This document shows, one piece after another, positions 1 through 9,293 of a DNA stretch of 64,000 nt. The position numbers and the translations under genes were made by a program. Numbering within the stretch: the stretch's first letter is position 1; each line of letters begins with the position of its first letter. The notes below the pieces were generated by a model. It saw nothing but the letters and a program-made list of their open reading frames with translations. It did no database searches and had not been told where the DNA came from. The stretch covers positions 82,440 to 146,439 of the forward strand of contig JAIELX010000072.1 in assembly GCA_019752635.1 (NCBI GenBank), given 5' to 3'. This stretch comes from Candidatus Obscuribacterales bacterium. Lineage in GTDB: Bacteria > Cyanobacteriota > Vampirovibrionia > Obscuribacterales > Obscuribacteraceae.

Positions 1-51
1 CGATGTTTCATCATTGCACTGGCGTTGGGCTTTCACATCACTGACCTCTGA
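1..51 (+). CDS. Possible 3' end of an upstream membrane-protein gene (partial)
   Basis: Frame 1 is open from the window edge to a TGA at 49-51 and reads as 16 residues with a hydrophobic stretch (CFIIALALGF). That would suit the last membrane helix of a protein encoded upstream. Frame 2 is also open, to a TAA at 77-79, but its translation looks less protein-like. The ribosome-binding site of asnB (GGGGAGG, 64-70) lies just downstream. So little sequence is visible that this could be chance. Confidence 0.3.
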   Translation, partial: RCFIIALALGFHITDL

Positions 52-79
52 CGCATCGGTCGAGGGGAGGAAGCTTTAA

Positions 80-2047
80 ATGTGCGGAATCGCTGGTTGG
101 CTAAGCTGGAACGAGCCTGTAAGAACCGAATGCCTGGAGGCGATGACGCGTGAGATTTCGCATCGCGGACCGGATGCGCACGGCATACAGGTGATCGGTC
201 CTGCCGGGTTAGGGCACCGTCGTCTGTCTATTATCGACACTTCTACCGTCAATAATCAGCCTCTGTGCGACACTGCCGGCAAGTTCTGGATCGCTTTCAA
301 CGGTGAAATTTATAACTTTCAGGAAATTCGCTCCAAACTCGAAAGTGAAGGTGTGCATTTTCAAACTAAGGGTGACACTGAGGTAGTTCTTGAAGCCTAC
401 AAAGCTTATGGTGTCGAATGCGTGCACCTGTTCACCGGCATGTTTGCATTTGCGATTTGGGATACGGTGCGTGAAATTTTGTTCATGGCGCGAGATCGGG
501 CCGGCGAGAAACCCCTCTTCTATTACACATTTGCCGATGGTTCGATGATATGGGCCAGCGAGCCTAATGCGCTGCTGAAGCATCCGGAAGTTGGAGCACG
601 AGTAAATCCGGCAGCGCTGGCTCAATTTCTCTCGCTTAACTACACCGTTGGCGATGATTACCTTGTTCAAGGAGTAAAGCGGTTGCGTCCGGGTTGTTAC
701 CTTGTCGCTGAACGCGGGAAGCAACCGGTGACCCGATCGTATTGGGACTTCGCTGCGTCGTTCAAGAATAAGCGCGAAGGTATAACAGAAAATGAAGCTG
801 GCGAAGAACTCAACGCGCTGCTCAGCAAAGCGGTTTCAGGGTGCATGATTAGCGACGTTCCGTTGGGCGCGTTCTTGAGTGGCGGCATTGATTCGTCTTG
901 CATAGTCTCGAACATGACACTGAATGCGCCACCACAGACGGTGAAAACTTTCTGTATCGGATTTCGCGAAAATTCCTTTGACGAATCGGCGCAAGCAAAG
1001 TTTGTGGCGAATCATTTTGGTGCCGACCATCGCGAAAGATTCTTGTCCGAGTCTGTTGATACTGTTATGCGTGCACTGCTTTGGGCTTCGCGTGAGCCTT
1101 TAGCGGACAGTTCGTTCTTGCCTACATTCTCATTGGCGGAGTTTACTCGTGAGCATGTCACCGTAGCCTTGTCCGGTGATGGCGGTGATGAGTGTTTCTC
1201 GGGGTACGTTACGTACAGTGCCGACAAGATGCACAACATGTTTTCCGGAATTCCCTCGCCTCTCGTGCGCGCCCTATACGCTGTGGTCGATAACACTCTG
1301 CCCGTTAGCATGAAAAAAGTTAGCTTTGATTACAAACTCAGGCATTTTCTTAAGGGCTTGGCCCACCCGTTGGATATGGCGCATAACATGTGGCGCGGTA
1401 TCTTCAGCGAGGAAGAACGGCTAGCATTGCTGCGTCCGGAGTTTCACTCCTACGCGAAAGATGAAGTTGTGTTTGGTGACATGCTTGAGTTGTGGCATGA
1501 ATTAGACGGATGTCATTTCCTGGATCAGGCAATGTATGTTGACATCAAAACGTGGCTACCTGACAATATCCTGGTTAAAGTCGATCGAGCTACCATGGCC
1601 CACAGTTTAGAGTCACGCGCACCATTCCTCGATCATAAATTGATGGAGTTCGCCGCTTCGTTGCCGGTAGACCTTCGCATGAAAGGATTCAACAAGAAGT
1701 ATTTGCTGAAGAAAGCGCAGTCTAATCGAGTTCCTCAGCAAGTAATGCAAGGGAAAAAGCAAGGATTTAGTTCGCCTGTATCGCTCTGGTTGAGCGGTCC
1801 TTTGCGCCAGTTCCGCAATGACTTGCTGATGGATCCCTTTGTCCGCGAATGGTTCAACCGGTCCGCCATTGAGGCGATTCTTCGCGATCATGATGCCGGT
1901 CGTCGTGATAACGGTCTCAAAATCTTCGGGCTTGTTTGCCTGGTGCTGTGGCTGCGCTCGTTGCATGGCTTGCCCGCCGTGCAGTATGCAAACGCCGCAG
2001 GCTCCTCGCGTTCACTGCTTTCCGCCGGCTCCGGGGCAACAAAATGA
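80..2047 (+). CDS. asnB: Asparagine synthase (glutamine-hydrolysing)
   Basis: The 655-residue product uses glutamine and ATP to amidate aspartate. In glycan loci, enzymes of this type may instead amidate a sugar or lipid-linked acid. It starts MCGIAG, so Cys2, the glutaminase nucleophile, is exposed once Met is removed. The N-terminal class II amidotransferase domain occupies about residues 1-210. The synthase domain follows, with the ATP pyrophosphatase loop SGGIDSS near residues 264-272 and SGDGGDE further on. The length is usual for the family. The ATG is preceded by GGGGAGG nine bases upstream. The stop overlaps the next glycosyltransferase start (ATGA), so the two are translationally coupled, which points to a glycan role rather than general amino-acid supply. 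The family is certain; the acceptor is not. Confidence 0.93.
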   Translation: MCGIAGWLSWNEPVRTECLEAMTREISHRGPDAHGIQVIGPAGLGHRRLSIIDTSTVNNQPLCDTAGKFWIAFNGEIYNFQEIRSKLESEGVHFQTKGDTEVVLEAYKAYGVECVHLFTGMFAFAIWDTVREILFMARDRAGEKPLFYYTFADGSMIWASEPNALLKHPEVGARVNPAALAQFLSLNYTVGDDYLVQGVKRLRPGCYLVAERGKQPVTRSYWDFAASFKNKREGITENEAGEELNALLSKAVSGCMISDVPLGAFLSGGIDSSCIVSNMTLNAPPQTVKTFCIGFRENSFDESAQAKFVANHFGADHRERFLSESVDTVMRALLWASREPLADSSFLPTFSLAEFTREHVTVALSGDGGDECFSGYVTYSADKMHNMFSGIPSPLVRALYAVVDNTLPVSMKKVSFDYKLRHFLKGLAHPLDMAHNMWRGIFSEEERLALLRPEFHSYAKDEVVFGDMLELWHELDGCHFLDQAMYVDIKTWLPDNILVKVDRATMAHSLESRAPFLDHKLMEFAASLPVDLRMKGFNKKYLLKKAQSNRVPQQVMQGKKQGFSSPVSLWLSGPLRQFRNDLLMDPFVREWFNRSAIEAILRDHDAGRRDNGLKIFGLVCLVLWLRSLHGLPAVQYANAAGSSRSLLSAGSGATK

Positions 2048-3042
2048 TTACGGTAATTCTGCCCGCGTTTAACGAACAAGACTCAATTGCGCAATCGGTT
2101 TATCGGGTGCGTGCCGTCTGCGATCGGGCCGGTTTGCACGATGCAGACATAATGGTCGTTGACGACGGTTCTTCCGATGAAACTTTAAGTGATGCGCTCA
2201 ATGCCGGTGCGATTGTGGTTAGACATCCACACAATCTGGGATACGGCAGAGCGCTCAAAGCCGGCATCCTGCGCTCTCGCCACGACACCATTGTCATAGT
2301 TGATGCCGATTTGACCTATCCGGTGGAGTCGCTGCCGGAACTGTTGGAGCGCTATTCGCAAGGGTTCGATATGGTTGTCGGAGCGCGCACCGGCGAGTAT
2401 TACAAGGAATCCGTATTAAAGGGGCACTTGCGCAATGTGCTCAAATGGCTGGTGGAGTTCACCGCCGGTCGTAAGATTCCCGATATCAACTCCGGCTTTC
2501 GTGTATTCAGCAAGCAGACTGTTTCGTCGCACCTCGATCATCTGTGCGATACCTTCAGTTTCACAACTTCGATGACGCTGGCTTACATGATGACCGGGAA
2601 ATTTGTGGATTATGTGCCTATTGAGTATCATCGACGCCAGGGCACGACTAAAGTGCGACTGCTTCGTGATTCGCTTCGAACCATGCAGTACATAGTTCAG
2701 GCAATAACGTTCTACAATCCAATTAAGCTTTTCGTGCTGATGAGTTGGATTTCGTTGGCTGCGGCGGCGCCGTTCCTTCTGATCGGATTGCTCTCGGGAT
2801 CGATGTTTTCTTCTGTTCTCGGCTCGGCGTTGTTAGTGCTGTGCGGTTTAATCTTCTCCATAGGACTGGTCGCCGATCTCATTCGACAGGTGGGCTTGCA
2901 GCTTCGGTCGGAACGGCAACCAGTAGAGAAGCGTCAAATGTTTTCGGCGATGCCGCCCCCTGCTTCCGATATGTCTATGGAGCCGGAAGAAGTCGAGATA
3001 GCCGCGCCGGTAGTCAACAGCAGGGATGGTGTCTATCGCTAG
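2044..3042 (+). CDS. DPM1-like family 2 glycosyltransferase with C-terminal membrane helices
   Basis: This 332-residue protein starts MITVILPAFNEQ and has a GT-A fold, with VVDDGSSD near residues 36-43 and the metal-binding VDADLTYP motif near residue 86. Two hydrophobic helices follow after about residue 230, then a short charged tail. This layout is typical of enzymes that transfer a sugar from a nucleotide donor to a polyprenyl phosphate at the cytoplasmic face. The ATG at 2044 was chosen because it forms a 4-bp ATGA overlap with asnB and starts exactly at the conserved domain. An upstream in-frame ATG at 1936 would add 36 basic residues lying inside asnB and is unlikely. The sugar it handles cannot be read from sequence. 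Confidence 0.9.
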   Translation: MITVILPAFNEQDSIAQSVYRVRAVCDRAGLHDADIMVVDDGSSDETLSDALNAGAIVVRHPHNLGYGRALKAGILRSRHDTIVIVDADLTYPVESLPELLERYSQGFDMVVGARTGEYYKESVLKGHLRNVLKWLVEFTAGRKIPDINSGFRVFSKQTVSSHLDHLCDTFSFTTSMTLAYMMTGKFVDYVPIEYHRRQGTTKVRLLRDSLRTMQYIVQAITFYNPIKLFVLMSWISLAAAAPFLLIGLLSGSMFSSVLGSALLVLCGLIFSIGLVADLIRQVGLQLRSERQPVEKRQMFSAMPPPASDMSMEPEEVEIAAPVVNSRDGVYR

Positions 3043-3092
3043 GCTGAAAAAAACTTTAGAGCGAACAGGGTTTAGATTAGGATTGTGTATGC

Positions 3093-3126
3093 CGGACCTT
3101 GTCATCACGATCATATAATAGGTCCG
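3093..3126 (+). promoter_or_regulatory. Candidate -10 box inside an inverted repeat
   Basis: A perfect TATAAT occurs at 3114-3119, upstream of the methyltransferase gene at 3157. It is enclosed by a 7-bp inverted repeat, CGGACCT (3093-3099) and AGGTCCG (3120-3126). No good -35 hexamer sits 16-18 bases upstream. The arrangement suggests either an operator across the promoter or an activator-dependent promoter. This is inference from motif match only. Confidence 0.4.
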
Positions 3127-3156
3127 TATATATTCTGACTACCGGGGGTTGGGGTC

Positions 3157-3912
3157 ATGTCAGTGAAAACACCTGTGCCGCCGAGCACTAAAGGCTCGGA
3201 ACAGCAGCACAACTACGGCATTGACGGTAAAGTGCTCGAGCTAGTTCATAGCACGACCATTCTCAATCGCCGTGTGCGCGTTCTGCGTGATGCCATTTGC
3301 GGAGTCTTGCCGCGTGGTACTCGTCTTGAAGGTGTCGACATCGGTTGCGGCAACGGCATTCTCGGTAAAAGCATCCAGCAGATTCGCCCTGAAATCAAAA
3401 TGGTCGGAGTTGATGTGCACCTTTGGCCCAAGACGGTCATTCCCGTCACCAAATATGATGGCACTCGTCTTCCTTTCGACGATAAGAGCGTCGATTTCAC
3501 AATCTTGAGCGACGTGCTTCATCACTGCGACTCACCCGGGGCAGTGCTGAAGGAAGCCGCTCGCATCTCCCGCAAATTCATCATCATTAAAGACCATATC
3601 AGCGAAAATGCTTTCGACCATGCGACCTTGAAGTTCATGGATTGGTTCGGCAACAAAGGCTATGGTGTTGCCTTGCCCTACAAGTATTTTTCAGCTGCCG
3701 AGTGGCAGACGCTGTTCGCTGAACTCGGACTGAAGCCTGAGGTCACGCATACAAAGCTCAATCTCTACCCGATGCCTTTCAGCTTGTTGTTTGATCGCAA
3801 GTTGCACTTTGTATCCAGAGTTGCCTGTGAAAAGAGACCCGCGGGTGTCGACCGCTGGCTCACCCTGAGCAAGATGTCGCAGCAGATGCGTCTTAGCTCG
3901 CCTCTCAAATAA
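3157..3912 (+). CDS. Class I SAM-dependent methyltransferase
   Basis: This 251-residue soluble protein has the methyltransferase-11 type core. The SAM-binding loop VDIGCGNG lies near residues 62-69, an acidic residue ends the second strand (VGVDVH), and there is a LSDVLHHC motif near residue 116. It has no signal peptide or membrane segment. Its substrate is unknown; the setting in a glycan locus suggests a sugar, lipid carrier or quinone-like molecule. The ATG follows a G-rich stretch. The gene appears monocistronic, with a candidate promoter 40 bases upstream. Confidence 0.85.
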   Translation: MSVKTPVPPSTKGSEQQHNYGIDGKVLELVHSTTILNRRVRVLRDAICGVLPRGTRLEGVDIGCGNGILGKSIQQIRPEIKMVGVDVHLWPKTVIPVTKYDGTRLPFDDKSVDFTILSDVLHHCDSPGAVLKEAARISRKFIIIKDHISENAFDHATLKFMDWFGNKGYGVALPYKYFSAAEWQTLFAELGLKPEVTHTKLNLYPMPFSLLFDRKLHFVSRVACEKRPAGVDRWLTLSKMSQQMRLSSPLK

Positions 3913-3928
3913 CCTTAGCTCAGACTGT

Positions 3929-3989
3929 AGCCTGTAGCTGGCCAAGCGCATAAAATGTCGTTTGGAATCTGTTTCACGAGCCTGTAGCT
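3929..3989. repeat. Two 11-bp direct repeats 50 bp apart
   Basis: AGCCTGTAGCT occurs at 3929-3939 and again at 3979-3989, in the 149-bp gap between the methyltransferase stop and the thiolase start. Each copy is itself a partial palindrome (AGC-N5-GCT). Spacing close to five helical turns would allow two bound protein dimers on the same face. No function is known. Confidence 0.35.
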
Positions 3990-4061
3990 CGGCGAAAACG
4001 TATAGGCATAGTGTCACGAACTTCCGCTGCTCCGGCTGTTCTATCGACACGAAGGAGAAAA

Positions 4062-5207
4062 ATGAGAGAGGTCGTTGTTGTCGAAGCGGTTCGTACGCCG
4101 CTTGGGAAGCGCGATGGTGGTTTTAAGGACGTTCGTCCCGACGAGCTCGCGGCCCGGTGTATAAGCGAGCTGTTGAGACGCTCGGGCATCGAGAAGGGCC
4201 TGGTTGAAGACGTTATTGTCGGTTGCGTGACGCAAGTCGGCGAACAAGGCTGGAACGTTGCCAGGCTTGCCGGATTGATGGCCGACTTGCCGGTTGAAGT
4301 TCCTGCTACCACCATCAATCGTATGTGTGGCTCCGGACAACAAAGTGTTCATTTTGCAGCACAAGCTATTTTGTCCGGTGATATGGACATAGTCATCGCC
4401 GGTGGTGTCGAGTCCATGAGTCGCGTAAAAATGGGTTCGGATGGCAAAGACTTTAGTCCCATGTTGCTGGAGCGCTATGACCTTGTCTGGCAGGGGACTT
4501 CTGCGGAAATGATGGCTGAGAAATTCTCACTCAGTCGTGCCCAATTGGATGAGTTTTCGCTGCGAAGTCATCACAATGCTTTGCGCGCTCTGTCGGAAAA
4601 GCGCTATTGTCGTGAAACCTTTGCCGTTGAGGCGGGCACGAATGGTAGTCGGGTTGTGGTTTCTACTGATGAGGGGCCACGGGCTGATACTTCGTTTCAG
4701 AAATTGGCGACGCTAAAAACAGTGTTTAAGGAAGACGGCGTAGTTACCGCCGGCAATTCGAGCCAAATCAGCGACGGTGCGGCATGCGTATTGTTGATGT
4801 CTTCGCAGAAGGCAAAAGAGCTCGGTTTGCGGTCCCGGGCAAAAATTGTTTCTCGCGTAGTCGTTGGTAGCGATCCGGTACTGATGTTAGATGGAGTAAT
4901 TCCCGCCACAAGAAAAGCTCTGGAGAGAGCGAAGCTCAGAGTTTCGGATATCGATGTCTTTGAGGTGAATGAAGCTTTCGCGTCTGTGGTTCTTTCGTGG
5001 GCCAAAGAAATTGGTCCGGAAATGTCCAGAGTCAATCCCAATGGCGGTGCTATTGCGCTTGGCCATCCGCTGGGAGCAAGCGGTACTCGCATACTTACCA
5101 GCATGATTCATGAGTTGGAAAGGTGCGACGGCCGCTTTGGTTTGCAAGCAATGTGCATCGGACATGGCATGGCTACGGCAACCGTCTTGGAACGGCTACG
5201 CAACTAA
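4062..5207 (+). CDS. Thiolase family protein (acetyl-CoA C-acyltransferase)
   Basis: The 381-residue enzyme joins or splits acyl-CoA and acetyl-CoA (Claisen condensation or thiolysis). It has the acyl-carrying cysteine in NRMCGSG (Cys89), the NEAFA motif, the GGAIALGHPLGASG block carrying the catalytic His, and a second active-site Cys in the C-terminal MCIGHG segment. The start at 4062 is fixed by the ribosome-binding site GAAGGAG (4051-4057). A longer reading from 4011 would add 17 unconserved residues. No other beta-oxidation or PHB synthesis gene is adjacent, so the direction and chain length are open. Its stop codon directly abuts the stop of the opposing methyltransferase gene. Confidence 0.92.
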   Translation: MREVVVVEAVRTPLGKRDGGFKDVRPDELAARCISELLRRSGIEKGLVEDVIVGCVTQVGEQGWNVARLAGLMADLPVEVPATTINRMCGSGQQSVHFAAQAILSGDMDIVIAGGVESMSRVKMGSDGKDFSPMLLERYDLVWQGTSAEMMAEKFSLSRAQLDEFSLRSHHNALRALSEKRYCRETFAVEAGTNGSRVVVSTDEGPRADTSFQKLATLKTVFKEDGVVTAGNSSQISDGAACVLLMSSQKAKELGLRSRAKIVSRVVVGSDPVLMLDGVIPATRKALERAKLRVSDIDVFEVNEAFASVVLSWAKEIGPEMSRVNPNGGAIALGHPLGASGTRILTSMIHELERCDGRFGLQAMCIGHGMATATVLERLRN

Positions 5208-6035
5208 TTACGTCGTGGTTTTCTTCTTCTCAGGCTTTTCGCCAACCACCGTCCAGCTGTAACTGTGGCGGTGGTGGCACTGTACGTTGACTAGTCCGTT
5301 ATTCTGTAGCAGGGCAATAGCTTCTTCACGTATGTAGTACTTAACGTAGGCGGGGGTGAGCTGATCGTAAATGGTCTGCCGGATTTGTAGCCCGTCGAGC
5401 CTGTCAATATGGTTGAGCATGTAAGAACGCATTGGTAGCGGAAATACTTTGCACAGATTCTTGTATGCCACCAGCCAGGGGATCAGGCTCAGTGTCAGTA
5501 GCTCTAATCCCCAATGCGGCAATTTTGTCGTGAGGGCTCGCAATGGTGCGCTGAAAGCAAGGTAGAGCTCATTACCTTCGTGCCCGTACACCCAAATCAA
5601 AACTTTGCCACCCGGTTTGAGCGCGCTGACGCAGGCTCTTATTATGCGGTCCGGGTCGGCAATGTGGTGAAGAATACCGATAGAGCAAATGAAGTCGAGG
5701 TCCGTGTATTCTCGAATGGCTTCACCTTCAGCGTGAACCGGAATCACTCGATTCGATCGACGCCGCACGTTTTGGCACAAAAGAGCAAACCACTTCGAGG
5801 GTTCGATTGCTACGACTTTGGAGGCGCCTGCATCCAGTAGCATGTTCACAATGCGCCCTGCACCGCTGCCAATTTCCGCCCCATAACATCCGGTCAAAGA
5901 CTCTACGTCGTGCACAGGCCCGAAAATATCGCGCAGGTAGTCTAGTGACGCCCAGTAGCCGGTGTTATCCGAATACTGCAGCCATTGCTCAGCGGAATCC
6001 GCAATCGTCTTCGAATTTAGCGAATTCACCCGCAA
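5208..6035 (-). CDS. Class I SAM-dependent methyltransferase
   Basis: The product is 275 residues. It contains the SAM-binding motif AEIGSGAGRIVN, an acidic strand-end residue in VVAIEPS, and the post-I region FICSIGILHHI. The C-terminal half is amphipathic with a hydrophobic patch (LTLSLIPWLVAYK) that may touch the membrane. The start codon is not ATG: TTG at 6035 follows GGGA by five bases, and GTG at 6029 is an alternative. The gene is convergent with the thiolase, with adjoining stop codons (TAA then TTA) and no room for a separate terminator. The substrate is unknown. Confidence 0.82.
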   Translation of the reverse strand: MRVNSLNSKTIADSAEQWLQYSDNTGYWASLDYLRDIFGPVHDVESLTGCYGAEIGSGAGRIVNMLLDAGASKVVAIEPSKWFALLCQNVRRRSNRVIPVHAEGEAIREYTDLDFICSIGILHHIADPDRIIRACVSALKPGGKVLIWVYGHEGNELYLAFSAPLRALTTKLPHWGLELLTLSLIPWLVAYKNLCKVFPLPMRSYMLNHIDRLDGLQIRQTIYDQLTPAYVKYYIREEAIALLQNNGLVNVQCHHRHSYSWTVVGEKPEKKKTTT

Positions 6036-6137
6036 CGCCGTCCCGCTTGCTATCCAACCAACCGATACTGATCGTAGCCTGAATGAGGCTCGGCAGAACG
6101 CGTTTGAGCAAACTTTAACGACTGTTACAGATTGTCC

Positions 6138-7142
6138 CTAACGGCTGGTGGTAGCAGCGGAAGTTGTAACGGCACCGGACTTCAGCATCATGCGCCAATA
6201 GTCGAGCAAGTCGAGCATTGTTGTTTCGAACGATATTTTTGGTTCCCAACCGGTTGCTGCTTTGAACTTAGAATAGTCTCCGTGTAAAACCCGCACGTCG
6301 CTTGGACGTAGACGTGCTTCGTCAACTCTAATCTCAATTTTTACCCTTGATTGCGAGATCAGCAACTGAAGCATTTCGTCCACGGTGCGAGTGACGCCGC
6401 TGGCAATGACATACTCCTCACCATAATTGCAGTGATTGACAGCCAACCAATAGGCGCGTACCACATCGCGCACATCGGACCAATCGCGTTTTGCTTCAAG
6501 GTTGCCGACGTAGACGACAGGCTCGCGCAGGCCGGCTTCGATTTCTGCGATCTGCTTAGCGAAATTACTTGTGACAAACACCTCTCCACGGCGAGGTCCT
6601 TCGTGGTTGAATGTCCGCGTGCGGACAGTTTTCATGCCGTAGCTCTCGTAGTACTGATAAGCGAGCATATCCTGCGCTACCTTGCTCACGGCATAGGGGC
6701 TTAGTGGGCGTAGCGGATTCTTCTCAGTGATGGGCAGCTCATGTTCATACACTTTGCCGTACTCTTCCGAACTTAAAGCCACTTGAATGACGGGCGAGAT
6801 TTCGCAAGAACGAATGGCCTCGAAGAGATTGAGTTGCATCGCGATGTTGTCTGTAATGGTGGCTGCGGGACTGACCCATGAATCGAGAACATAGCTCTGT
6901 GCGGCCAGGTGAAAAATATAGTCGGGGCGAAATCCTTTGAGCAAGTTTATGCATGCGACTGCATCGGTGAGATCGCAGTCTACAAGTTTAACGGTTTTTC
7001 CAAGATGAGCTACATTGTGGGTATTGCTGCGCCACCGTTTTGTTCCGAGGATTTCAACTCCCGGTTCTTCCTTTAGCAGGTAATCCGCCAGGTGTGATCC
7101 GGCCATCCCTGTGATTCCTGTGATCAGTACGCGCTTTTTCAT
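6138..7142 (-). CDS. gmd: GDP-mannose 4,6-dehydratase-like protein
   Basis: This 334-residue extended SDR enzyme should convert GDP-D-mannose to GDP-4-keto-6-deoxymannose in the cytoplasm. The NAD(P)-binding glycine motif is TGITGMAG (residues 8-15). The catalytic set appears as Ser124, Glu126, Tyr150 and Lys154 (motifs SSEEYG and YAVSK). KRWRSNT resembles the NADP-contacting arginine region of the family. The ATG follows TGGAG at a good distance. It lies downstream of GDP-L-fucose synthase on the same strand with a 40-bp gap, which supports this assignment over other nucleotide-sugar dehydratases. It is somewhat shorter than typical Gmd (about 370), so a related GDP-sugar role remains possible. 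Confidence 0.82.
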   Translation of the reverse strand: MKKRVLITGITGMAGSHLADYLLKEEPGVEILGTKRWRSNTHNVAHLGKTVKLVDCDLTDAVACINLLKGFRPDYIFHLAAQSYVLDSWVSPAATITDNIAMQLNLFEAIRSCEISPVIQVALSSEEYGKVYEHELPITEKNPLRPLSPYAVSKVAQDMLAYQYYESYGMKTVRTRTFNHEGPRRGEVFVTSNFAKQIAEIEAGLREPVVYVGNLEAKRDWSDVRDVVRAYWLAVNHCNYGEEYVIASGVTRTVDEMLQLLISQSRVKIEIRVDEARLRPSDVRVLHGDYSKFKAATGWEPKISFETTMLDLLDYWRMMLKSGAVTTSAATTSR

Positions 7143-7182
7143 TGTGACTCCAGTTCTCTGTTTACTATGTTGAGGTACTTGT

Positions 7183-8169
7183 CTATCGGGCCGTAACTAC
7201 AGAATCAAAGACTTTGTTTTCCAATGCCCATGCATACACTTTAGATAGCCCCTCCTTGAGCTCAATGGCGGGCCTCCAGCCTAGTGCGAAAATCTTCTCG
7301 ACATCCAGCAACTTGCGAGGCGTGCCGCCGGGCTTAGTGGTATCAAATGTAATGGTGCCTTTGAATCCAGTGATCTCTTTCATCAGGGCGGCCAGATCCG
7401 CAATACTACAATCCTTTCCGGAGCCGACATTGACGGTCTGTGCATCTTCATAGGAAGTCATAAGGGTGTATAGTGCAGCAGCCAAGTCGTCGGCGTGCAG
7501 GAATTCGCGCATTGGTGACCCGTCGCCCCATACTGTAACTTCGGGTAAGTTGCGAATGCGGGCTTCGTGAAAACGGCGCATCATGCCAGGAATCACGTGC
7601 GAATTGTTCGGGTCGAAGTTGTCGTTGATACCGTAGAGATTTGTTGGCATCGCTGAAATGAAGCGCACTTCGTATTGACGCTGGTACATCTCACACAGCT
7701 TGAGTCCTGCAATCTTCGCGATGGCATAGCCTTCATTTGTCGGTTCCAAAGGACCGGTTAGCAACGATGACTCCTTGATGGGTTGCTCGGAAAGCCGCGG
7801 ATAAATGCATGAACTGCCAAGGAAGAGAAGCTTCTCTACTTTGGCTTGGTAGGCGCAGTGGATCAAGTTCGTTTCAATGCTCAGATTTTGATAGAGAAAC
7901 TCGGCCTGGGCTCGGCTGTTCGCTTCGATTCCCCCAACTTTGGCGGCGGCAATCAAGACGTAGTCAATCTTTTGACTTGCGAAAAACTCTTCGACATCGC
8001 GTTGTCTAGTTAAGTCAAGCTCGTCGCGAGTCTTCAGGACCAGGTTTTCGAATCCACGCGCTCTTAAATCGCGCACGATCGCCGAGCCGACCATTCCGGC
8101 GTGACCGGCCACATACACTGTCTTCTGCCTGTCCAAGCGGTCGCGCCTCGTACGTATGACGTAGATCAT
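7183..8169 (-). CDS. fcl: GDP-L-fucose synthase
   Basis: The enzyme epimerises and reduces GDP-4-keto-6-deoxymannose to GDP-L-fucose. The sequence has the family hallmarks: AGHAGMVGSA for NADP binding, the SSCIYP segment with the catalytic Ser, and GYAIAKIAG with the Tyr-Lys pair. The product is 328 residues from ATG 8169, which has no clear ribosome-binding site. A TTG at 8136 is preceded by GAGG nine bases upstream and would give the usual family N-terminus, so the true start may be there. Together with the dehydratase downstream it completes the two-step GDP-fucose pathway. Confidence 0.93.
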   Translation of the reverse strand: MIYVIRTRRDRLDRQKTVYVAGHAGMVGSAIVRDLRARGFENLVLKTRDELDLTRQRDVEEFFASQKIDYVLIAAAKVGGIEANSRAQAEFLYQNLSIETNLIHCAYQAKVEKLLFLGSSCIYPRLSEQPIKESSLLTGPLEPTNEGYAIAKIAGLKLCEMYQRQYEVRFISAMPTNLYGINDNFDPNNSHVIPGMMRRFHEARIRNLPEVTVWGDGSPMREFLHADDLAAALYTLMTSYEDAQTVNVGSGKDCSIADLAALMKEITGFKGTITFDTTKPGGTPRKLLDVEKIFALGWRPAIELKEGLSKVYAWALENKVFDSVVTAR

Positions 8170-8406
8170 AACAAATATTCGCTCGTGTGAGGTGGTTGCA
8201 GGGGCACAAGGCTTAGCCGAACTCCGTCCGCCTTCTCTTGGATACTAAATCTGAGCGTCTAATAAATAAATTTGCAAAATTGGTTGCTAAGGAGAATCTA
8301 ATTTGGTTTGCCTATAGTGCAGCGCGATCTGACCGTTTAAACTCAAGAGGCGTCAGTGTGCGCGCGGTGCCGCATGCGAACGTAAGGCGTAGTTAAGGGG
8401 ATCTGA

Positions 8407-9288
8407 ATGAAGACTTTGCTCGACCCGGCTGCCATCGCCATTGGTGCATATGGCACTCTGGCCCGTACCGGAATACTCGAGACCAGCTTTTGCCAAAAGG
8501 CTTTCAGGTCGGCGTACTTCGCCTACAAGCAAATGTGGGAAGATCCGTATCGCTGTCTGATGCAGCGCTATCCGGATATATTTCTCGGCGGTCATATAGT
8601 TGATGTTGGTGCCGGAATCGGGTACACGGCGACTGTGTTTGCCGACGCTTTGCAAGAAGGCTTTCAGGTCTTTGCTTTTGAACCGGAGCAGAAGAGTTTC
8701 GCGCAGTTACTGCAGTGCATTGTCGAACGTGGGCTTGAGCATAAGGTAGTGCCGGTGGCGGCCGCGGCCGGAGAACGTAACGGTATGGCGCAGTTGCGGT
8801 TGAACAAATTTCACCCCAGCGATCATCGCATCGTTACGGAGGACTATCGCCGGTTGATTGGTGCCGATGCCACGGCCAACCCGGTTGAAATGGTCTGTCT
8901 CGATTCGTTCCTGTCGGACAAAGTTCCGACTCAGCCTGTTTCTTTTGTCAAAATCGATGTTCAGGGCTACGAGCCGCTGGTCTGTTCCGGGATGAAAGGT
9001 ACGCTAGCCAGACATGAGTTGGTTTGCGTGGCATTCGACTATTGTCCGCAAGCATTGGAAGAGCTTGGGTTTGATCCTCCGTTATTATTAGACTTTTTTC
9101 TAAAACGCGGTTTCCGGTTATTCTCGATCGGGAAGAATGGTGTATTGACAGGGCTTTCGAGCTCGCAACTTACGAAAGCGTTGGCCGGCCGGGCTTACAC
9201 TAATTTGCTCGCCTCGCGCAGAGACCTGACCGCGCATGGCAAGGACAAGAGCGCGAAAGATAAGTTAGTGAAGTCGACCGCCGGATAG
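8407..9288 (+). CDS. FkbM family methyltransferase
   Basis: This 293-residue protein has the FkbM-type SAM domain: HIVDVGAGIGYTA near residues 62-74, an acidic residue in FAFEPE, and the characteristic FVKIDVQGYE motif near residue 181. FkbM enzymes typically O-methylate sugars or polyketides, so methylation of a deoxysugar is a reasonable inference here. The ATG is preceded by AAGGGG with a six-base gap. The gene is divergent from fcl across a 237-bp region in which I see no convincing promoter pair. The C-terminal 20 residues are lysine-rich. Confidence 0.87.
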   Translation: MKTLLDPAAIAIGAYGTLARTGILETSFCQKAFRSAYFAYKQMWEDPYRCLMQRYPDIFLGGHIVDVGAGIGYTATVFADALQEGFQVFAFEPEQKSFAQLLQCIVERGLEHKVVPVAAAAGERNGMAQLRLNKFHPSDHRIVTEDYRRLIGADATANPVEMVCLDSFLSDKVPTQPVSFVKIDVQGYEPLVCSGMKGTLARHELVCVAFDYCPQALEELGFDPPLLLDFFLKRGFRLFSIGKNGVLTGLSSSQLTKALAGRAYTNLLASRRDLTAHGKDKSAKDKLVKSTAG

Positions 9289-9293
9289 ATGTC

